Positions 32,207 to 41,206 of a stretch of 50,389 nucleotides of DNA are shown piece after piece (within the stretch, counting starts at the first letter, position 1; every line of letters starts with the position of its first letter). This DNA is from an uncultured Treponema sp. (lineage in GTDB: Bacteria > Spirochaetota > Spirochaetia > Treponematales > Treponemataceae), in contig ONHK01000015.1 in NCBI GenBank assembly GCA_900317625.1, positions 1-50,389 of the forward strand. The letters run 5' to 3'. A program made the translations under genes and the position numbers. The notes beneath the pieces were generated by a model. The model searched no databases. It was not told the origin of the DNA and saw only the letters and a list, made by a program, of their open reading frames with translations.

Positions 32207-32740
32207 ATGAAAGTTATTCTTAATGAAGATGTAAAGCATCTTGGTGAAGAAGGTGATGTAAAAAATGTTGCTACAGGTTATGCACGCAACTATCTTCTTC
32301 CACGCAATCTTGTTGTAGTTTACAATGAAACAACTGCTGCTATGTTTGAGGCTAGAAAAGCTGAGATTGAAGCACGCAAAGAAGTAAAACGTCAGAATGC
32401 AAAGAGTTTGAAAGAAAAACTTGAAGCAGCTGAAATTTCAATTGAAATGCCAGCAGGTTCAAACGGAAAGCTTTATGGTGCTGTTACAGCTACTGTAATT
32501 GCAGATGCTTTGGCTAAACTTGGTTTTGAAATTGAAAGAAAGCGCATTGAAATTCCTGGTCTCACAATCAAGAGCGTAGGAAATTATCATGCTACAGTAA
32601 AACTTTATGAAGCTGCTGTTGCGGAAATCAAAGTTTCTGTAAAGGCTCAGGAAGTTGCTGGTGCAAAAGCACCTGCAGCAAAAGCTGAAAAGGCAGAAAA
32701 ACCTGTTGAAACTGCTTCAGAAGAACCAAAAGCTGAGTAA
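32207..32740 (+). CDS. rplI: 50S ribosomal protein L9 (bL9)
   Basis: This 177-residue protein begins MKVILNEDVKHLGEEGD with NVATGYARNYLLPRNLVVVY, the N-terminal rRNA-binding domain. Its long helix and C-terminal domain include KLYGAVTATVIADALAKLG. An Ala/Lys/Glu-rich C-terminal extension of about 30 residues (after the usual 148) is unusual. A GAGGAG site stands before the ATG, 75 bp after rpsR. Confidence 0.95.
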   Translation: MKVILNEDVKHLGEEGDVKNVATGYARNYLLPRNLVVVYNETTAAMFEARKAEIEARKEVKRQNAKSLKEKLEAAEISIEMPAGSNGKLYGAVTATVIADALAKLGFEIERKRIEIPGLTIKSVGNYHATVKLYEAAVAEIKVSVKAQEVAGAKAPAAKAEKAEKPVETASEEPKAE

Positions 32741-32767
32741 TTCTTTAGAATATTTTGCTTGAAAATT

Positions 32768-32798
32768 AAAGGCGATGGTCCATTGGCTCATCGCCTTT
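32768..32798 (+). terminator. Hairpin between rplI and dnaB (weak terminator or attenuator)
   Basis: AAAGGCGATG (32768-32777) and CATCGCCTTT (32789-32798) form a 10 bp stem. It is followed by a broken T run (GTTGTCTTT) instead of a full poly-T, so it may end only some transcripts before dnaB. Confidence 0.5.
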
Positions 32799-32816
32799 GT
32801 TGTCTTTGGGGGAAAA

Positions 32817-34148
32817 ATGGCTGTTGAATTAAAAGATAAAGTTCCGCCGCATAATCTTGATGCGGAGCAGGCGACTCTTGGCGCAATTCTTTTTGACTGG
32901 GATGTTATGAGCGATGTTGCAAGCCGAATCCGCCCGGATCGTTTTTATTCGCTTCAAAACCAGATAATATTTGAAGGTCTTATTTCTCTCTTAAAACAGA
33001 ATATCCGCGGTGATTCAATCACTCTTATCAATGAGCTTACAAAACTGAACAAACTTGAGCAGGCTGGCGGCGCGGCATATATTGCTGGACTTACAGATAC
33101 AGTTGCTACAGCGGCAAATATAAATTTCTATATTGATATAATTTTAAATTGTGCTTCACGGCGGGATCTTATAAAACTTGCGACTGAACTGCGGGCATCT
33201 GCATTTGATGACTCAAAGCCTGCGAATATGCTTTTGGAGGAGGCTGAAAAAAAGATTTTTGATCTTACTGAAAATACAGAAACCTCCAAAATGTATAATA
33301 TGCAGCAAGTTGTAAATGAAACAATTGATATTATCTCAAGACGGACTCAAAAGAACGGTGAACTTCCTGGAATTCCTTCTGGAATTGCGCGTCTTGACTC
33401 AATGACAGGTGGATTTCAGAATTCTGAACTTATAATAATCGGCGCGCGTCCATCAATCGGAAAAACAGCGTTTGCTCTTTCCATGATGCAGACAATCGCT
33501 GTTGAAAAGAAAATTCCCTGTGGCTTTTTTTCTCTCGAGATGTCGTACCAGTCAATTGGTCAGCGCATTTTCTCTCAGGTTTCAAAAATCCCTAGCGGAA
33601 AAATACGAAAAGGAATGTTGACTATATCAGATCTTCAGAAAATTCAGGATGCGGCTGGAATTTGCTATAATTCACCTTTGTATATCTGTGATACGCCGAA
33701 CATGGGGCTTCTTGACTTGCGCGCCTCTGCGCGGCGTATGGTTGCGAACCATGGAGTACGGATAATCTTTATTGACTATATAGGTCTTATCACTCTTGAT
33801 AATCCAAGCCAGAACACATGGGAAAATGTTTCTGAAATTTCAAAATCTTTAAAGGCTCTTGCGCGTGAACTTGATGTTCCGATTGTGGCGCTTTGCCAGG
33901 TTGCCCGCGATGCGGAAGGTCAGGAGCCGAATCTTGCACAGTTGCGCGGTTCTGGCTCAATTGAACAGGATGCTGATGTTGTCTTGTTTCTTCACCGAGA
34001 CCGAAAAATCATGGATGAAGAAAATCCTGTTCAGGAAGCAAAATGTATTGTCGCAAAACAGCGTAATGGTGCGACGGGTGATGTAGAGATGATGTTCTTT
34101 CCTTCAATCACAAAATTTGAAAATAAAGTTTCAGGTGGCGATGAATAA
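32817..34148 (+). CDS. dnaB: Replicative DNA helicase DnaB
   Basis: The protein has 443 residues from the ATG at 32817 with GGGGG upstream (the frame is open from 32775). The N-terminal domain starts KVPPHNLDAEQATLGAIL. The Walker A motif GARPSIGKTAFAL is near residues 209-221. The later ATPase motifs include IIFIDYIGLI (Walker B) and LCQVARDAEGQEPNLAQLRG, then DADVVLFLHRDR and VAKQRNGATGDV. It unwinds DNA at the replication fork. Confidence 0.96.
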   Translation: MAVELKDKVPPHNLDAEQATLGAILFDWDVMSDVASRIRPDRFYSLQNQIIFEGLISLLKQNIRGDSITLINELTKLNKLEQAGGAAYIAGLTDTVATAANINFYIDIILNCASRRDLIKLATELRASAFDDSKPANMLLEEAEKKIFDLTENTETSKMYNMQQVVNETIDIISRRTQKNGELPGIPSGIARLDSMTGGFQNSELIIIGARPSIGKTAFALSMMQTIAVEKKIPCGFFSLEMSYQSIGQRIFSQVSKIPSGKIRKGMLTISDLQKIQDAAGICYNSPLYICDTPNMGLLDLRASARRMVANHGVRIIFIDYIGLITLDNPSQNTWENVSEISKSLKALARELDVPIVALCQVARDAEGQEPNLAQLRGSGSIEQDADVVLFLHRDRKIMDEENPVQEAKCIVAKQRNGATGDVEMMFFPSITKFENKVSGGDE

Positions 34149-34186
34149 AAAAATGATTTTTTTTTCAATTTTTTTTTGATAAGTGC

Positions 34187-34215
34187 TTGACTAAAATTAA
34201 ATATATTTATAATAT
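34187..34215 (+). promoter_or_regulatory. Promoter of tRNA-Gly
   Basis: TTGACT (34187-34192) is followed by overlapping candidates TATAAT (34208, 15 bp spacing) and TAATAT (34210, 17 bp), about 15 bp before the tRNA. Confidence 0.6.
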
Positions 34216-34229
34216 ATAAACATCAACAC

Positions 34230-34302
34230 GCGGTAGTCATATAACGGCTTATTATCTCAGCCTTCCAAGCTGATGACGAGGGTTCGACTCCCTTCTACCG
34301 CT
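34230..34302 (+). tRNA. tRNA-Gly (anticodon UCC)
   Basis: The acceptor arms GCGGTAG and CTACCGC pair perfectly. The anticodon loop CTTCCAA is flanked by TCAGC / GCTGA, so the anticodon is TCC (Gly, GGA/GGG). The T arm has the normal TTCGACT loop. The D stem has one mismatch at its inner end. No CCA is encoded, so it is added by the Cca enzyme, whose gene is also in the window at 46494. Confidence 0.95.
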
Positions 34303-34304
34303 CT

Positions 34305-34330
34305 AACTCCTCTGAAAAGAGGAGTTTTTT
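34305..34330 (+). terminator. Intrinsic terminator after tRNA-Gly
   Basis: AACTCCTCT (34305-34313) pairs with AGAGGAGTT (34318-34326) around a GAAA loop, with a T run following. Confidence 0.9.
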
Positions 34331-34423
34331 ATTTAACTTCAGGTTATTTTATCATGTCTTGTTCGTTTTTTGCTCTAGTGCTTTATTAATTTATACATTA
34401 TAATAAAATAATGGAGGAAAAAG

Positions 34424-35821
34424 ATGGAAAAACTTTTTCATATTAAAGAAAGAGGCTCGACTGTCAGTAAAGAAATTATTGGCGGTATAACAACCTTTCT
34501 TGCTATGGCTTATATTTTGGCTGTAAATCCAGGAATTCTTTCTGGTGCCGGAATGGGATTTAATTCAGTATTTACAGCAACTGCTGTTTCTGCTTGTATT
34601 GCCACTCTTGTAATGGCGTTTTTTGCAAATCTTCCGGTAGCGCTTGCCCCTGGACTTGGTTTGAACGCATTTTTTACATATTCCGTTGTTTTGGGAATGG
34701 GATGCACTTGGCAGTTTGCGTTGACTGCGGTTTTTGTTGAAGGAATAATTTTCATTGTTATTTCGATTTTTGGAATCCGCGAGGCGATTATAAAGTCAAT
34801 TCCTGCAAACTTGAAAAAAGCTGTAAGTGTTGGTATTGGTTTGTTCATTACTATTATCGGGCTTTCAAACGCTGGAATTTGTACAACTTCAACAGGAACT
34901 TTGATTGGTTTTGAAAACCTGAATTTGCTTCATCCTACTGCGCTTGTTTTTGTAATTGGTTTGCTGATTACTATTGTTCTGTGGGTTCTTAAAGTTCCAG
35001 GTGCTGTTCTTATTTCAATTGCAATCACAACAATTATTGGAATTCCTTTTGGTGTAACAACTATCGGTGAAAACTGGTCTCCTTTGGCAACTCCTGCTGC
35101 TCCATATCTGTTCAAATTTGAATGGGCAAATGCTTTGTCTATAAAATTTGTTGTCGTGCTTTTGACTTTCCTTTTTACAGACTTGTTTGATACTCTTGGA
35201 ACTTTGATGGGTGTTGCAGAACAGGCAGGTTTGAAAGATGAGGACGGAAATATTGTGAACGCAAAGGGCGCTCTTATGGCAGATTCTATAGGAACTGTTG
35301 TTGGCGCTTGTCTTGGAACTTCAACTGTAACATCTTTTGTTGAATCAACTTCTGGTGTTGCCGCTGGTGCAAGAACTGGATTGGCTTCTCTTGTAACTGG
35401 ACTTTTGTTCCTTGCCGCATTGTTCTTTAATCCTGTGTTTGCGATTATTCCAGCTTGTGCAACAGCTCCAGCATTGGTTTTTGTTGGCTATCTTATGCTT
35501 AAAAATGTCCGTGGAATTGATTTTGAAGATCCTACAGAAGGAATTCCTGCATTCATTACAATTATGACAATGCCATTCGCATATTCAATTTCAAAAGGAA
35601 TCATGTGGGGAATTATCGCTTATGTTTTTGTGAAACTTGTTTCAAAAAAATACAAAGAAATTCCTGTTGTAACAATGATTCTTGCGCTTGTTTTCGTTGG
35701 CGATATTATTTTTGAAGGTGTAAAGGAATCTGACTCAAAGAAAAATGCTCCGGATTCTGTCGAAGCTTCTGCAGAATCTGTAGAAGTTCCTGCTTCAAAT
35801 GTAGAGATTGTTGCTGAATAG
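34424..35821 (+). CDS. NCS2 family purine permease (guanine/hypoxanthine)
   Basis: This 465-residue permease has about 12-14 membrane segments. The AzgA/PbuG branch is shown by the N-terminal ERGSTVSKEIIGGITTFLAM, ILAVNPGILSGAGM and NLPVALAPGLGLNAFFTY, and the later GTSTVTSFVESTSGVAAGAR. The final 40 residues are acidic and probably cytoplasmic. Its start has GGAGG 8 nt upstream. Uptake of guanine, hypoxanthine or adenine is the expected role. A strong terminator follows at 35865. Confidence 0.9.
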   Translation: MEKLFHIKERGSTVSKEIIGGITTFLAMAYILAVNPGILSGAGMGFNSVFTATAVSACIATLVMAFFANLPVALAPGLGLNAFFTYSVVLGMGCTWQFALTAVFVEGIIFIVISIFGIREAIIKSIPANLKKAVSVGIGLFITIIGLSNAGICTTSTGTLIGFENLNLLHPTALVFVIGLLITIVLWVLKVPGAVLISIAITTIIGIPFGVTTIGENWSPLATPAAPYLFKFEWANALSIKFVVVLLTFLFTDLFDTLGTLMGVAEQAGLKDEDGNIVNAKGALMADSIGTVVGACLGTSTVTSFVESTSGVAAGARTGLASLVTGLLFLAALFFNPVFAIIPACATAPALVFVGYLMLKNVRGIDFEDPTEGIPAFITIMTMPFAYSISKGIMWGIIAYVFVKLVSKKYKEIPVVTMILALVFVGDIIFEGVKESDSKKNAPDSVEASAESVEVPASNVEIVAE

Positions 35822-35864
35822 ATTTATTTATGCGTTGGGCTGAAAACCTGACGCTTACTATTGC

Positions 35865-35909
35865 AAAAAGCAGTTGTCTGGAATATATTTTGGACAACTG
35901 CTTTTTTTT
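35865..35909 (+). terminator. Intrinsic terminator between the permease and dCMP deaminase genes
   Basis: AAAAAGCAGTTGTC (35865-35878) pairs with GACAACTGCTTTTT (35893-35906) around a loop, with a T run up to 35909. It lies 11 bp before the ATG of the next gene, so that gene must rely on a promoter inside the hairpin region or on read-through. Confidence 0.88.
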
Positions 35910-35920
35910 AGGATACAAAA

Positions 35921-36412
35921 ATGATTGAGAAAAAATACATTCGTCCTACCTGGGATGAATATTTTATGGAAGTTAGCCGCACAATTGCAAAAAGAGCAAC
36001 TTGCGACCGTGGCAGAAGTGGCTGTGTTATTGCGCGTGACCATCAGATTCTTGTTACTGGCTATGTTGGTTCACCGGCTGGTCTTCCGCATTGTGATGAA
36101 GTAGGACATCTTTTGAAAAAAACAATTCACGAGGATGGAACTGTAACTAATCATTGTGTCCGTACGGTTCATGCAGAGCAGAATGCGATTTGTCAGGCGG
36201 CAAAACGTGGAATTTCTATTGATGGTGGAACTGTCTACTGTAAAATGACTCCATGCCGAACCTGCGCAATGCTTTTGATAAACTGCGGAATAAAACGGGT
36301 TGTATGCGAAAAACATTATCACGATGAGGAAGATTCATTAAAAATGTTCAATGAGGCAAAAATTCAGATTGAACATTTGGAAGATTCCATGCAGACTTAC
36401 GAAAATATGTAG
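35921..36412 (+). CDS. Deoxycytidylate (dCMP) deaminase
   Basis: This 163-residue zinc deaminase has the motifs RPTWDEYFMEVSRTIAKRATC, the active-site TVHAEQNAI (HAE) and MTPCRTCAMLLINCGI (PCxxC), with the zinc ligands in place. It makes dUMP for thymidylate synthesis, and is the ComE/dCMP type rather than CMP or cytidine deaminase. It follows the permease terminator closely; a hypothetical gene ends 4 bp after it on the opposite strand. Confidence 0.92.
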   Translation: MIEKKYIRPTWDEYFMEVSRTIAKRATCDRGRSGCVIARDHQILVTGYVGSPAGLPHCDEVGHLLKKTIHEDGTVTNHCVRTVHAEQNAICQAAKRGISIDGGTVYCKMTPCRTCAMLLINCGIKRVVCEKHYHDEEDSLKMFNEAKIQIEHLEDSMQTYENM

Positions 36413-36416
36413 ATTT

Positions 36417-37151
36417 TTAATATTTGTCGCTTTCAATATGGGTTTCTGATTCAGAAGTTTCTGGATTTTTCATATAAGGACTTAGTTGTTCAGATAAATT
36501 TTCGTTGCTCAATAATATGGCTATAGTTTCTGCCTGCTTTTTTGTGAAAAAATATTGAATTTTTATGGATTTTGCACTTCCAGCGGCTTTATTTTTTTCC
36601 AAATTTTTTACTGGCCAGACTGTAAGCGTAAAATAAGGTGAATTATTATAAAATCTGTAGCCAAACTGAATTTTTCCGTTTCCGTGCGCGTCAATCATAG
36701 ATGGAATTGTTCCCCATTCAAGCCGAACTGGTGCCTCGCCATATTTTTTGTATGTTTTTCCGCTTTTTAAAAGTGAATGTGATTCAAAATCCACAAAGTA
36801 TTGCTCAATATTTTGCTTTAATTTGTTTCTTGTATTTTCATTCATAAAAAGATAATAAATCTGATGATAATAATTTGCCTGAAACCCCGCCATTTTTAAT
36901 GATGAGTTGTAATAAATTGTTCCTTCGCCGCTTTCCATTTTAAAAATCTGGTTTGGAGAATAATAAGAAAATGTTCCACATTCATAATTTACGTTTTTTC
37001 TTGAAAAAAATCCCAAACCTTTTGGTTTTTCATCTTTTAAACTTATAAATTTTTTTTCTGAGAAAATATCATTGTCTGCATTTTGTGCTGGGCTTTGCGT
37101 GCTTACTGCAAAAAATGCAAGCAAAACGACAAATGGTTTATAGATATTCAT
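36417..37151 (-). CDS. Predicted secreted protein of unknown function
   Basis: This 244-residue protein is not recognised. The N-terminus MNIYKPFVVLLAFFAVSTQS is a signal peptide with probable cleavage after SPAQ. The mature region is rich in Tyr, Phe and Lys with a beta-like pattern (for example GYRFYNNSPYFTLTVWPV). It could be a periplasmic or surface lipoprotein-like protein, but there is no lipobox. It is convergent with the deaminase gene, with a 4 bp gap. Confidence 0.6.
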   Translation of the reverse strand: MNIYKPFVVLLAFFAVSTQSPAQNADNDIFSEKKFISLKDEKPKGLGFFSRKNVNYECGTFSYYSPNQIFKMESGEGTIYYNSSLKMAGFQANYYHQIYYLFMNENTRNKLKQNIEQYFVDFESHSLLKSGKTYKKYGEAPVRLEWGTIPSMIDAHGNGKIQFGYRFYNNSPYFTLTVWPVKNLEKNKAAGSAKSIKIQYFFTKKQAETIAILLSNENLSEQLSPYMKNPETSESETHIESDKY

Positions 37152-37296
37152 TATATGCTTCCTCTTGGAATGTTTTCTAATTAATTACAACACTTTAAAA
37201 AAAATATCAAGATACTGTACACGTTTCGGAAAATTTGTTAGACTGTGCTAACTTTTTGAGAGTTATATCCTTATGCGTGAAAAATGGAGGTTTTTC

Positions 37297-38553
37297 ATGA
37301 AAAAATTATTCGCTTTTATATTGGGGGGGGCTCTTACAGCTTCCTTTGCATTCGCTGATATTTCTGTTGGAGTTAGTGGTCGTGGTGCTGCCCGCGTTTT
37401 TGACTTTAGTGGCTACAATAACGACTATGATAATGAGTCTGCAAAAATTGCTGGAGAGTTGGAGGGTAAAAAAGATGGTTCTCATTCTTCTCCTGCAACT
37501 ACATTCGGTGAATTTGTTCACGATTTTAATTTCAGCGCTTCAACAGAAGACAATAAATTGGGATTCAATCTTGACTTGGAATATGTTGTTGACTCAGAAG
37601 GCGGATTTGGAGGAATAAGTCTTCCTGACCAGGCAAAAGTTTGGTGGCAGCCAACAGACTGGTTCTTGGGACAGATTGGTATGATTGAAGTTGATGATCT
37701 TCGTGGAACAATCGGCGACTGGGGAAATGACCGCCGCGACATTGGCTCGCTTGGTGAAGATGATATTTTTGACCGTTTTTATCCACAGGCGGGTATTGCG
37801 CTTTCTTTCTATCCTGTAGAAGGTCTTTTTATCGGTGCGACATTTGATGCTTTTGGACCAGTTATTTATGATGATGAAACTGGTAATGTTCTTGATGATT
37901 CTGCAGTTTGGGCTGAAAACTTCTACAAGAGCATAAATGTTGGTTTTGGCTACACAATTGATGACAAATTCCAGATTAAGGCTGCATATTTTGGAGCTAA
38001 AGACAATAAAAAAGCTGATAAAGATGAGCTTGAAGATGATGACTTTAACGGAAAACTTGAGCTTGGATTCAATTGGAACATCAACGAAAATAATCTTCTT
38101 GAAGTTGGCGTAAAAGTTCCGCTTTGGTCAGATAATGACAAGAGAGATGGAGAGGATGGCTATTTGTTCCAGGCTGTTGCTGGTGTAGCTGGAGAAAATG
38201 ACAATCTCTCTTATAAAGGCCATGCGGCTTATCGTTCTATGAATGGTGCGGACAAAGATGGCGATTTGGCTTACTTCCCAGTTTTTGGTGTTGACGCTGG
38301 TGTAGAATATGCGCTAGATAACTTTACTTTGGGTGGAACAGTTAATTACGGTGGATCATTTAATAATGTTGGTGAGCAAAATGAAATTACAAACACTTTT
38401 GGTGCAGAAGTTTACATTAAAAAGGATGTTGCTGCTGACTGTTTTGTATTTGCTGGAATTGCTGATACTTTAACTATAACAGATGTTGAAGATATTGGAA
38501 AACATACAGAAAACCGCTTCTATATTCCACTTGGAATTGAATACGCATTCTAA
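37297..38553 (+). CDS. Predicted outer-membrane beta-barrel (porin-like)
   Basis: This 418-residue protein has a signal peptide (MKKLFAFILGGALTASFAFA), then alternating amphipathic strands with many aromatic/Gly residues and acidic turns such as SAKIAGELEGK. It ends in IPLGIEYAF, the terminal Phe typical of outer-membrane barrels. The start at 37297 has GGAGG 7 nt upstream; the longer frame from 37273 lacks it. A G8 tract (37323-37330) lies inside the signal peptide codons, so the gene can switch by slippage. The promoter region contains the palindrome GTTAG/CTAAC at 37237-37252. Confidence 0.78.
   Translation: MKKLFAFILGGALTASFAFADISVGVSGRGAARVFDFSGYNNDYDNESAKIAGELEGKKDGSHSSPATTFGEFVHDFNFSASTEDNKLGFNLDLEYVVDSEGGFGGISLPDQAKVWWQPTDWFLGQIGMIEVDDLRGTIGDWGNDRRDIGSLGEDDIFDRFYPQAGIALSFYPVEGLFIGATFDAFGPVIYDDETGNVLDDSAVWAENFYKSINVGFGYTIDDKFQIKAAYFGAKDNKKADKDELEDDDFNGKLELGFNWNINENNLLEVGVKVPLWSDNDKRDGEDGYLFQAVAGVAGENDNLSYKGHAAYRSMNGADKDGDLAYFPVFGVDAGVEYALDNFTLGGTVNYGGSFNNVGEQNEITNTFGAEVYIKKDVAADCFVFAGIADTLTITDVEDIGKHTENRFYIPLGIEYAF
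37323..37330 (+). repeat. G8 homopolymer in the signal peptide of the outer-membrane gene
   Basis: Eight G cover the codons Leu-Gly-Gly-Ala of the signal peptide. In this window the count keeps the frame open (on state). Gain or loss of one would stop the protein early. G homopolymers linked to outer-membrane genes and their phase variation are known in T. pallidum. Confidence 0.9.
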
Positions 38554-38574
38554 TCAGAATAACAGTTAAAAAAC

Positions 38575-38606
38575 AAAAAGCGTCTCTAAAAAGAGACGCT
38601 TTTTTT
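38575..38606. terminator. Bidirectional terminator of the outer-membrane gene and thrC
   Basis: AAAAAGCGTCTCT (38575-38587) pairs with AGAGACGCTTTTT (38592-38604) around a short A loop, with T and A runs on the two strands. Confidence 0.92.
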
Positions 38607-38632
38607 ATCTAATATAAAAAAAGAAGCAAAAG

Positions 38633-40051
38633 TTATTTAGCAAGATTTGCCTTTAGCCATTCCTTGAACTTTTCGTAGTTGTTTTCCATTGGAACAGCCA
38701 TATCAGGAAGGTTCATTACTGCCTGCAATGTCTCTGGAATTGCCGGTTCTCGGCCGGTAGCTTTTGCCACAATTGAACCGAATTTTGCCGGATGAGCGGT
38801 TTCAAGAATAATTCCAACAGCATTCTTGTTTATAACTTCATCAGCCCATTCTGGAAGATTTGGAGTAAGTCCTGGTTTTGAAATATCACTCTTTATGCCG
38901 TTTTTCAAGGCTTCAAAGCCGCCGTTACGAATATCATCCCATGCTTTCCAGCCAATTGCGCCGTGCGGATCAATTGTGTAGCCTGTTCTAGCGTTGCAAT
39001 CTGTTATAGAAGCCATAATTCCATCATTGTCAAGCCAGTAAGATGCAAGCATTTTTCTTACTTCATCAAGTGAATACATTGCCTTGATTCTTTCATAGTT
39101 TGAAGGCGCACCAACATCCATTGCGTTTGCGTATGTTTCAACAGAGGCGCGTGCATTATATTCTCCGGTTGCAATCCAATCCGGAATTGTCTTGTTTGTG
39201 TTTGTGGCGGCAACAAATCCTCTGATTGGCGCACCCATTTCTTTTGCAATCAAGCCTGATGTAAGATTTCCGAAATTTCCAGATGGAACTATGCAGACGA
39301 TAGAAGCGTCCTCAAGTTTTGTGTCAAGCGGAGCGCGGTTTCTTACAACAAGGGAAGAGTACATATAATAGAAACTTTGTGGCAAAAGACGTGAGATATT
39401 TATAGAATTTGCAGAGGAAAGTCTGAATTCCTTGCGAAGCTCCGCATCTGTAAAAGCTGTTTTTACAAGTTTCTGGCAGTCATCAAAAGTTCCTTTTACT
39501 TTTAAAGCGCGCACATTTCCTGTAAAAGTTGAAAGCTGTTTTTCCTGAATCTTCGAAATTTTTCCCTCTGGATAAAGGATTGTAACGTCAAGTCCAGGAA
39601 CATTGTGGAATGCAGAACCAACTGCAGAACCAGTGTCTCCAGAAGTTGCAACAAGAATATGCAGAGTTCCATTTTCAGTTCTGTTAAAATAAGACATTAC
39701 ACGAGCCATGAAGCGCGCTCCAAAATCCTTGAATGCGCAAGTCGGACCGTGAAAAAGCTCAAGAATATATGCAGATTTATCAACCGGCACAGTTTTTGGT
39801 GTAAAAGGATAAGCATCCTGGATAATAGCCATAAGGTCATCATCCGGAATTTCGCCTTCTACAAAAGGTTTTGCCATGTTAAAAGCAACATCCCTAAAAC
39901 TTGGCTCTGGATTTTTGTTGATAAATGCGCTGTCAAGTTTCGGGATGCTTGTTGGAATGTATAATCCTCCTGTCGCAGAATTCATTCCATTCATCACTGC
40001 AGTTCTAAAATCTGTTGAAACTGAGTTGTCTCTTGTGTCTGTGTATTTCAT
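38633..40051 (-). CDS. thrC: Threonine synthase (ThrC)
   Basis: This 472-residue PLP enzyme converts O-phosphohomoserine to threonine. The PLP Lys is in GPTCAFKDFGARFM (about residue 106). Phosphate-binding ATSGDTGSAVGSAF and the conserved SSANSINISRLLPQ follow, and the C-terminal PEWADEVINKNAV region matches. The N-terminal start MKYTDTRDNS is as expected. It is monocistronic or read with the lipoprotein gene, which ends 10 bp before it. Confidence 0.95.
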   Translation of the reverse strand: MKYTDTRDNSVSTDFRTAVMNGMNSATGGLYIPTSIPKLDSAFINKNPEPSFRDVAFNMAKPFVEGEIPDDDLMAIIQDAYPFTPKTVPVDKSAYILELFHGPTCAFKDFGARFMARVMSYFNRTENGTLHILVATSGDTGSAVGSAFHNVPGLDVTILYPEGKISKIQEKQLSTFTGNVRALKVKGTFDDCQKLVKTAFTDAELRKEFRLSSANSINISRLLPQSFYYMYSSLVVRNRAPLDTKLEDASIVCIVPSGNFGNLTSGLIAKEMGAPIRGFVAATNTNKTIPDWIATGEYNARASVETYANAMDVGAPSNYERIKAMYSLDEVRKMLASYWLDNDGIMASITDCNARTGYTIDPHGAIGWKAWDDIRNGGFEALKNGIKSDISKPGLTPNLPEWADEVINKNAVGIILETAHPAKFGSIVAKATGREPAIPETLQAVMNLPDMAVPMENNYEKFKEWLKANLAK

Positions 40052-40061
40052 TTTTATATCC

Positions 40062-41078
40062 TTACATACCGTAGATTATTGCATCTGTGGCTTTTTCGGC
40101 TAAAAGTTTTCTGCATTTTTGTTCAGCGTTCCATTTTGTTTTGTCGGTAGCTGATTCTTCAAAACTTGTCTTATAGATGACATTTCCATTTTTCATGTCA
40201 ACGCAGGTAATATCTGCCACAAGTTTTACTGTCGCGGTTGATTTTTCGGCATCTTCCACAGCTGGTTCAGCGTATTTAAAAGAACCGATTACAAGGAAAT
40301 TATACATATTTCCAACAATATTATGGTTCGCCGCATAAAGCTCAGAAACCGGCTTGTTGAAGTATGATGTATCGCTTATCGGAGAGTTTCCAACACTTAC
40401 ACCGGCATTTCTAAGGCTCTGTAAAAGGGTAAAGTTATTTGTTGTCGGTCTTCCTTTTTCGTTGAAATCATAAACGTAGAGAATTCCATAAGGATATGTG
40501 ACGTAGCTTGATTTTACAACATAAGGTGCTTTTACAGCGGCGTTGTAAGAAGCCTGCACAATGTTTGAATTTGAACTGATTGGTGTAGGGTAAAATGTTA
40601 CTTCGCTTTTTACTGCGAAAGATGATTTTTCTGGCTTGAAAGTTATTTTTCCTTCGCTGTCTGTTTTGAGCTGGATATTGTTGAATGTGATTGTATCATT
40701 TGTTCTTGAAGAAGGATAAGAAACTGTTATGTCCAAATCTTTTGCAGGACCGTCTTTTCCTGTGACAGTAACAATATATGGAGAATCAAAATTCTTGTTA
40801 GAATATACGGTTTTTGGTCTTGAAGTGACTTTAAGCTCAAGAGAATCAACTAGTTCCTTGAATGCAATTTCCTGCTGGTTTGATGTATTCTGCACGGAAA
40901 TTTGTTTTGGCTCTTTTCTTACTTTTTCAACAACAGGAATTTCTTCTTCAATAATTGTGGCAGAAGAATCTGTGTTTTCAACAACTTTTGTTGTCGCGCA
41001 TGATGCAAGAATTGAAAGGCTTGCTCCGATAAATAATAATTCTGTAATTTTTGCTTTTTTCATCTTTTTTTTCCACAT
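40062..41078 (-). CDS. Predicted lipoprotein of unknown function
   Basis: The protein is 338 residues. A spirochaete-type lipobox is seen in SLSILASCATT, with Cys as the first mature residue. The mature part begins with a Glu-rich linker, then a beta-rich central domain (TVSYPSSRTNDTITFNN), and the C-terminal 100 residues with LQSLRNAGVSVGNSPISDTS and EKATDAIIYGM. The C-terminal part could resemble LpoB/CsgG-type lipoproteins, but this is only an impression. A GGAGG lies upstream of the ATG at 41078; a start at MKKAKITE is possible. Confidence 0.65.
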   Translation of the reverse strand: MWKKKMKKAKITELLFIGASLSILASCATTKVVENTDSSATIIEEEIPVVEKVRKEPKQISVQNTSNQQEIAFKELVDSLELKVTSRPKTVYSNKNFDSPYIVTVTGKDGPAKDLDITVSYPSSRTNDTITFNNIQLKTDSEGKITFKPEKSSFAVKSEVTFYPTPISSNSNIVQASYNAAVKAPYVVKSSYVTYPYGILYVYDFNEKGRPTTNNFTLLQSLRNAGVSVGNSPISDTSYFNKPVSELYAANHNIVGNMYNFLVIGSFKYAEPAVEDAEKSTATVKLVADITCVDMKNGNVIYKTSFEESATDKTKWNAEQKCRKLLAEKATDAIIYGM

Positions 41079-41206
41079 GGAAAGTGGTACTCCTCCAAAT
41101 TTTTAAATATACGTAATTATACAGTATAACAACCAATTTCTCAATAAATTACAATATTTTTTCTTTATTATTGCTTTTTATTGCCTTGTTGAGAAAATAA
41201 AAATTT

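Noticed and set aside
34331..34423. Purine riboswitch before the permease
   Set aside because: Only about 90 nt are available after the terminator and no purine aptamer core was recognised.
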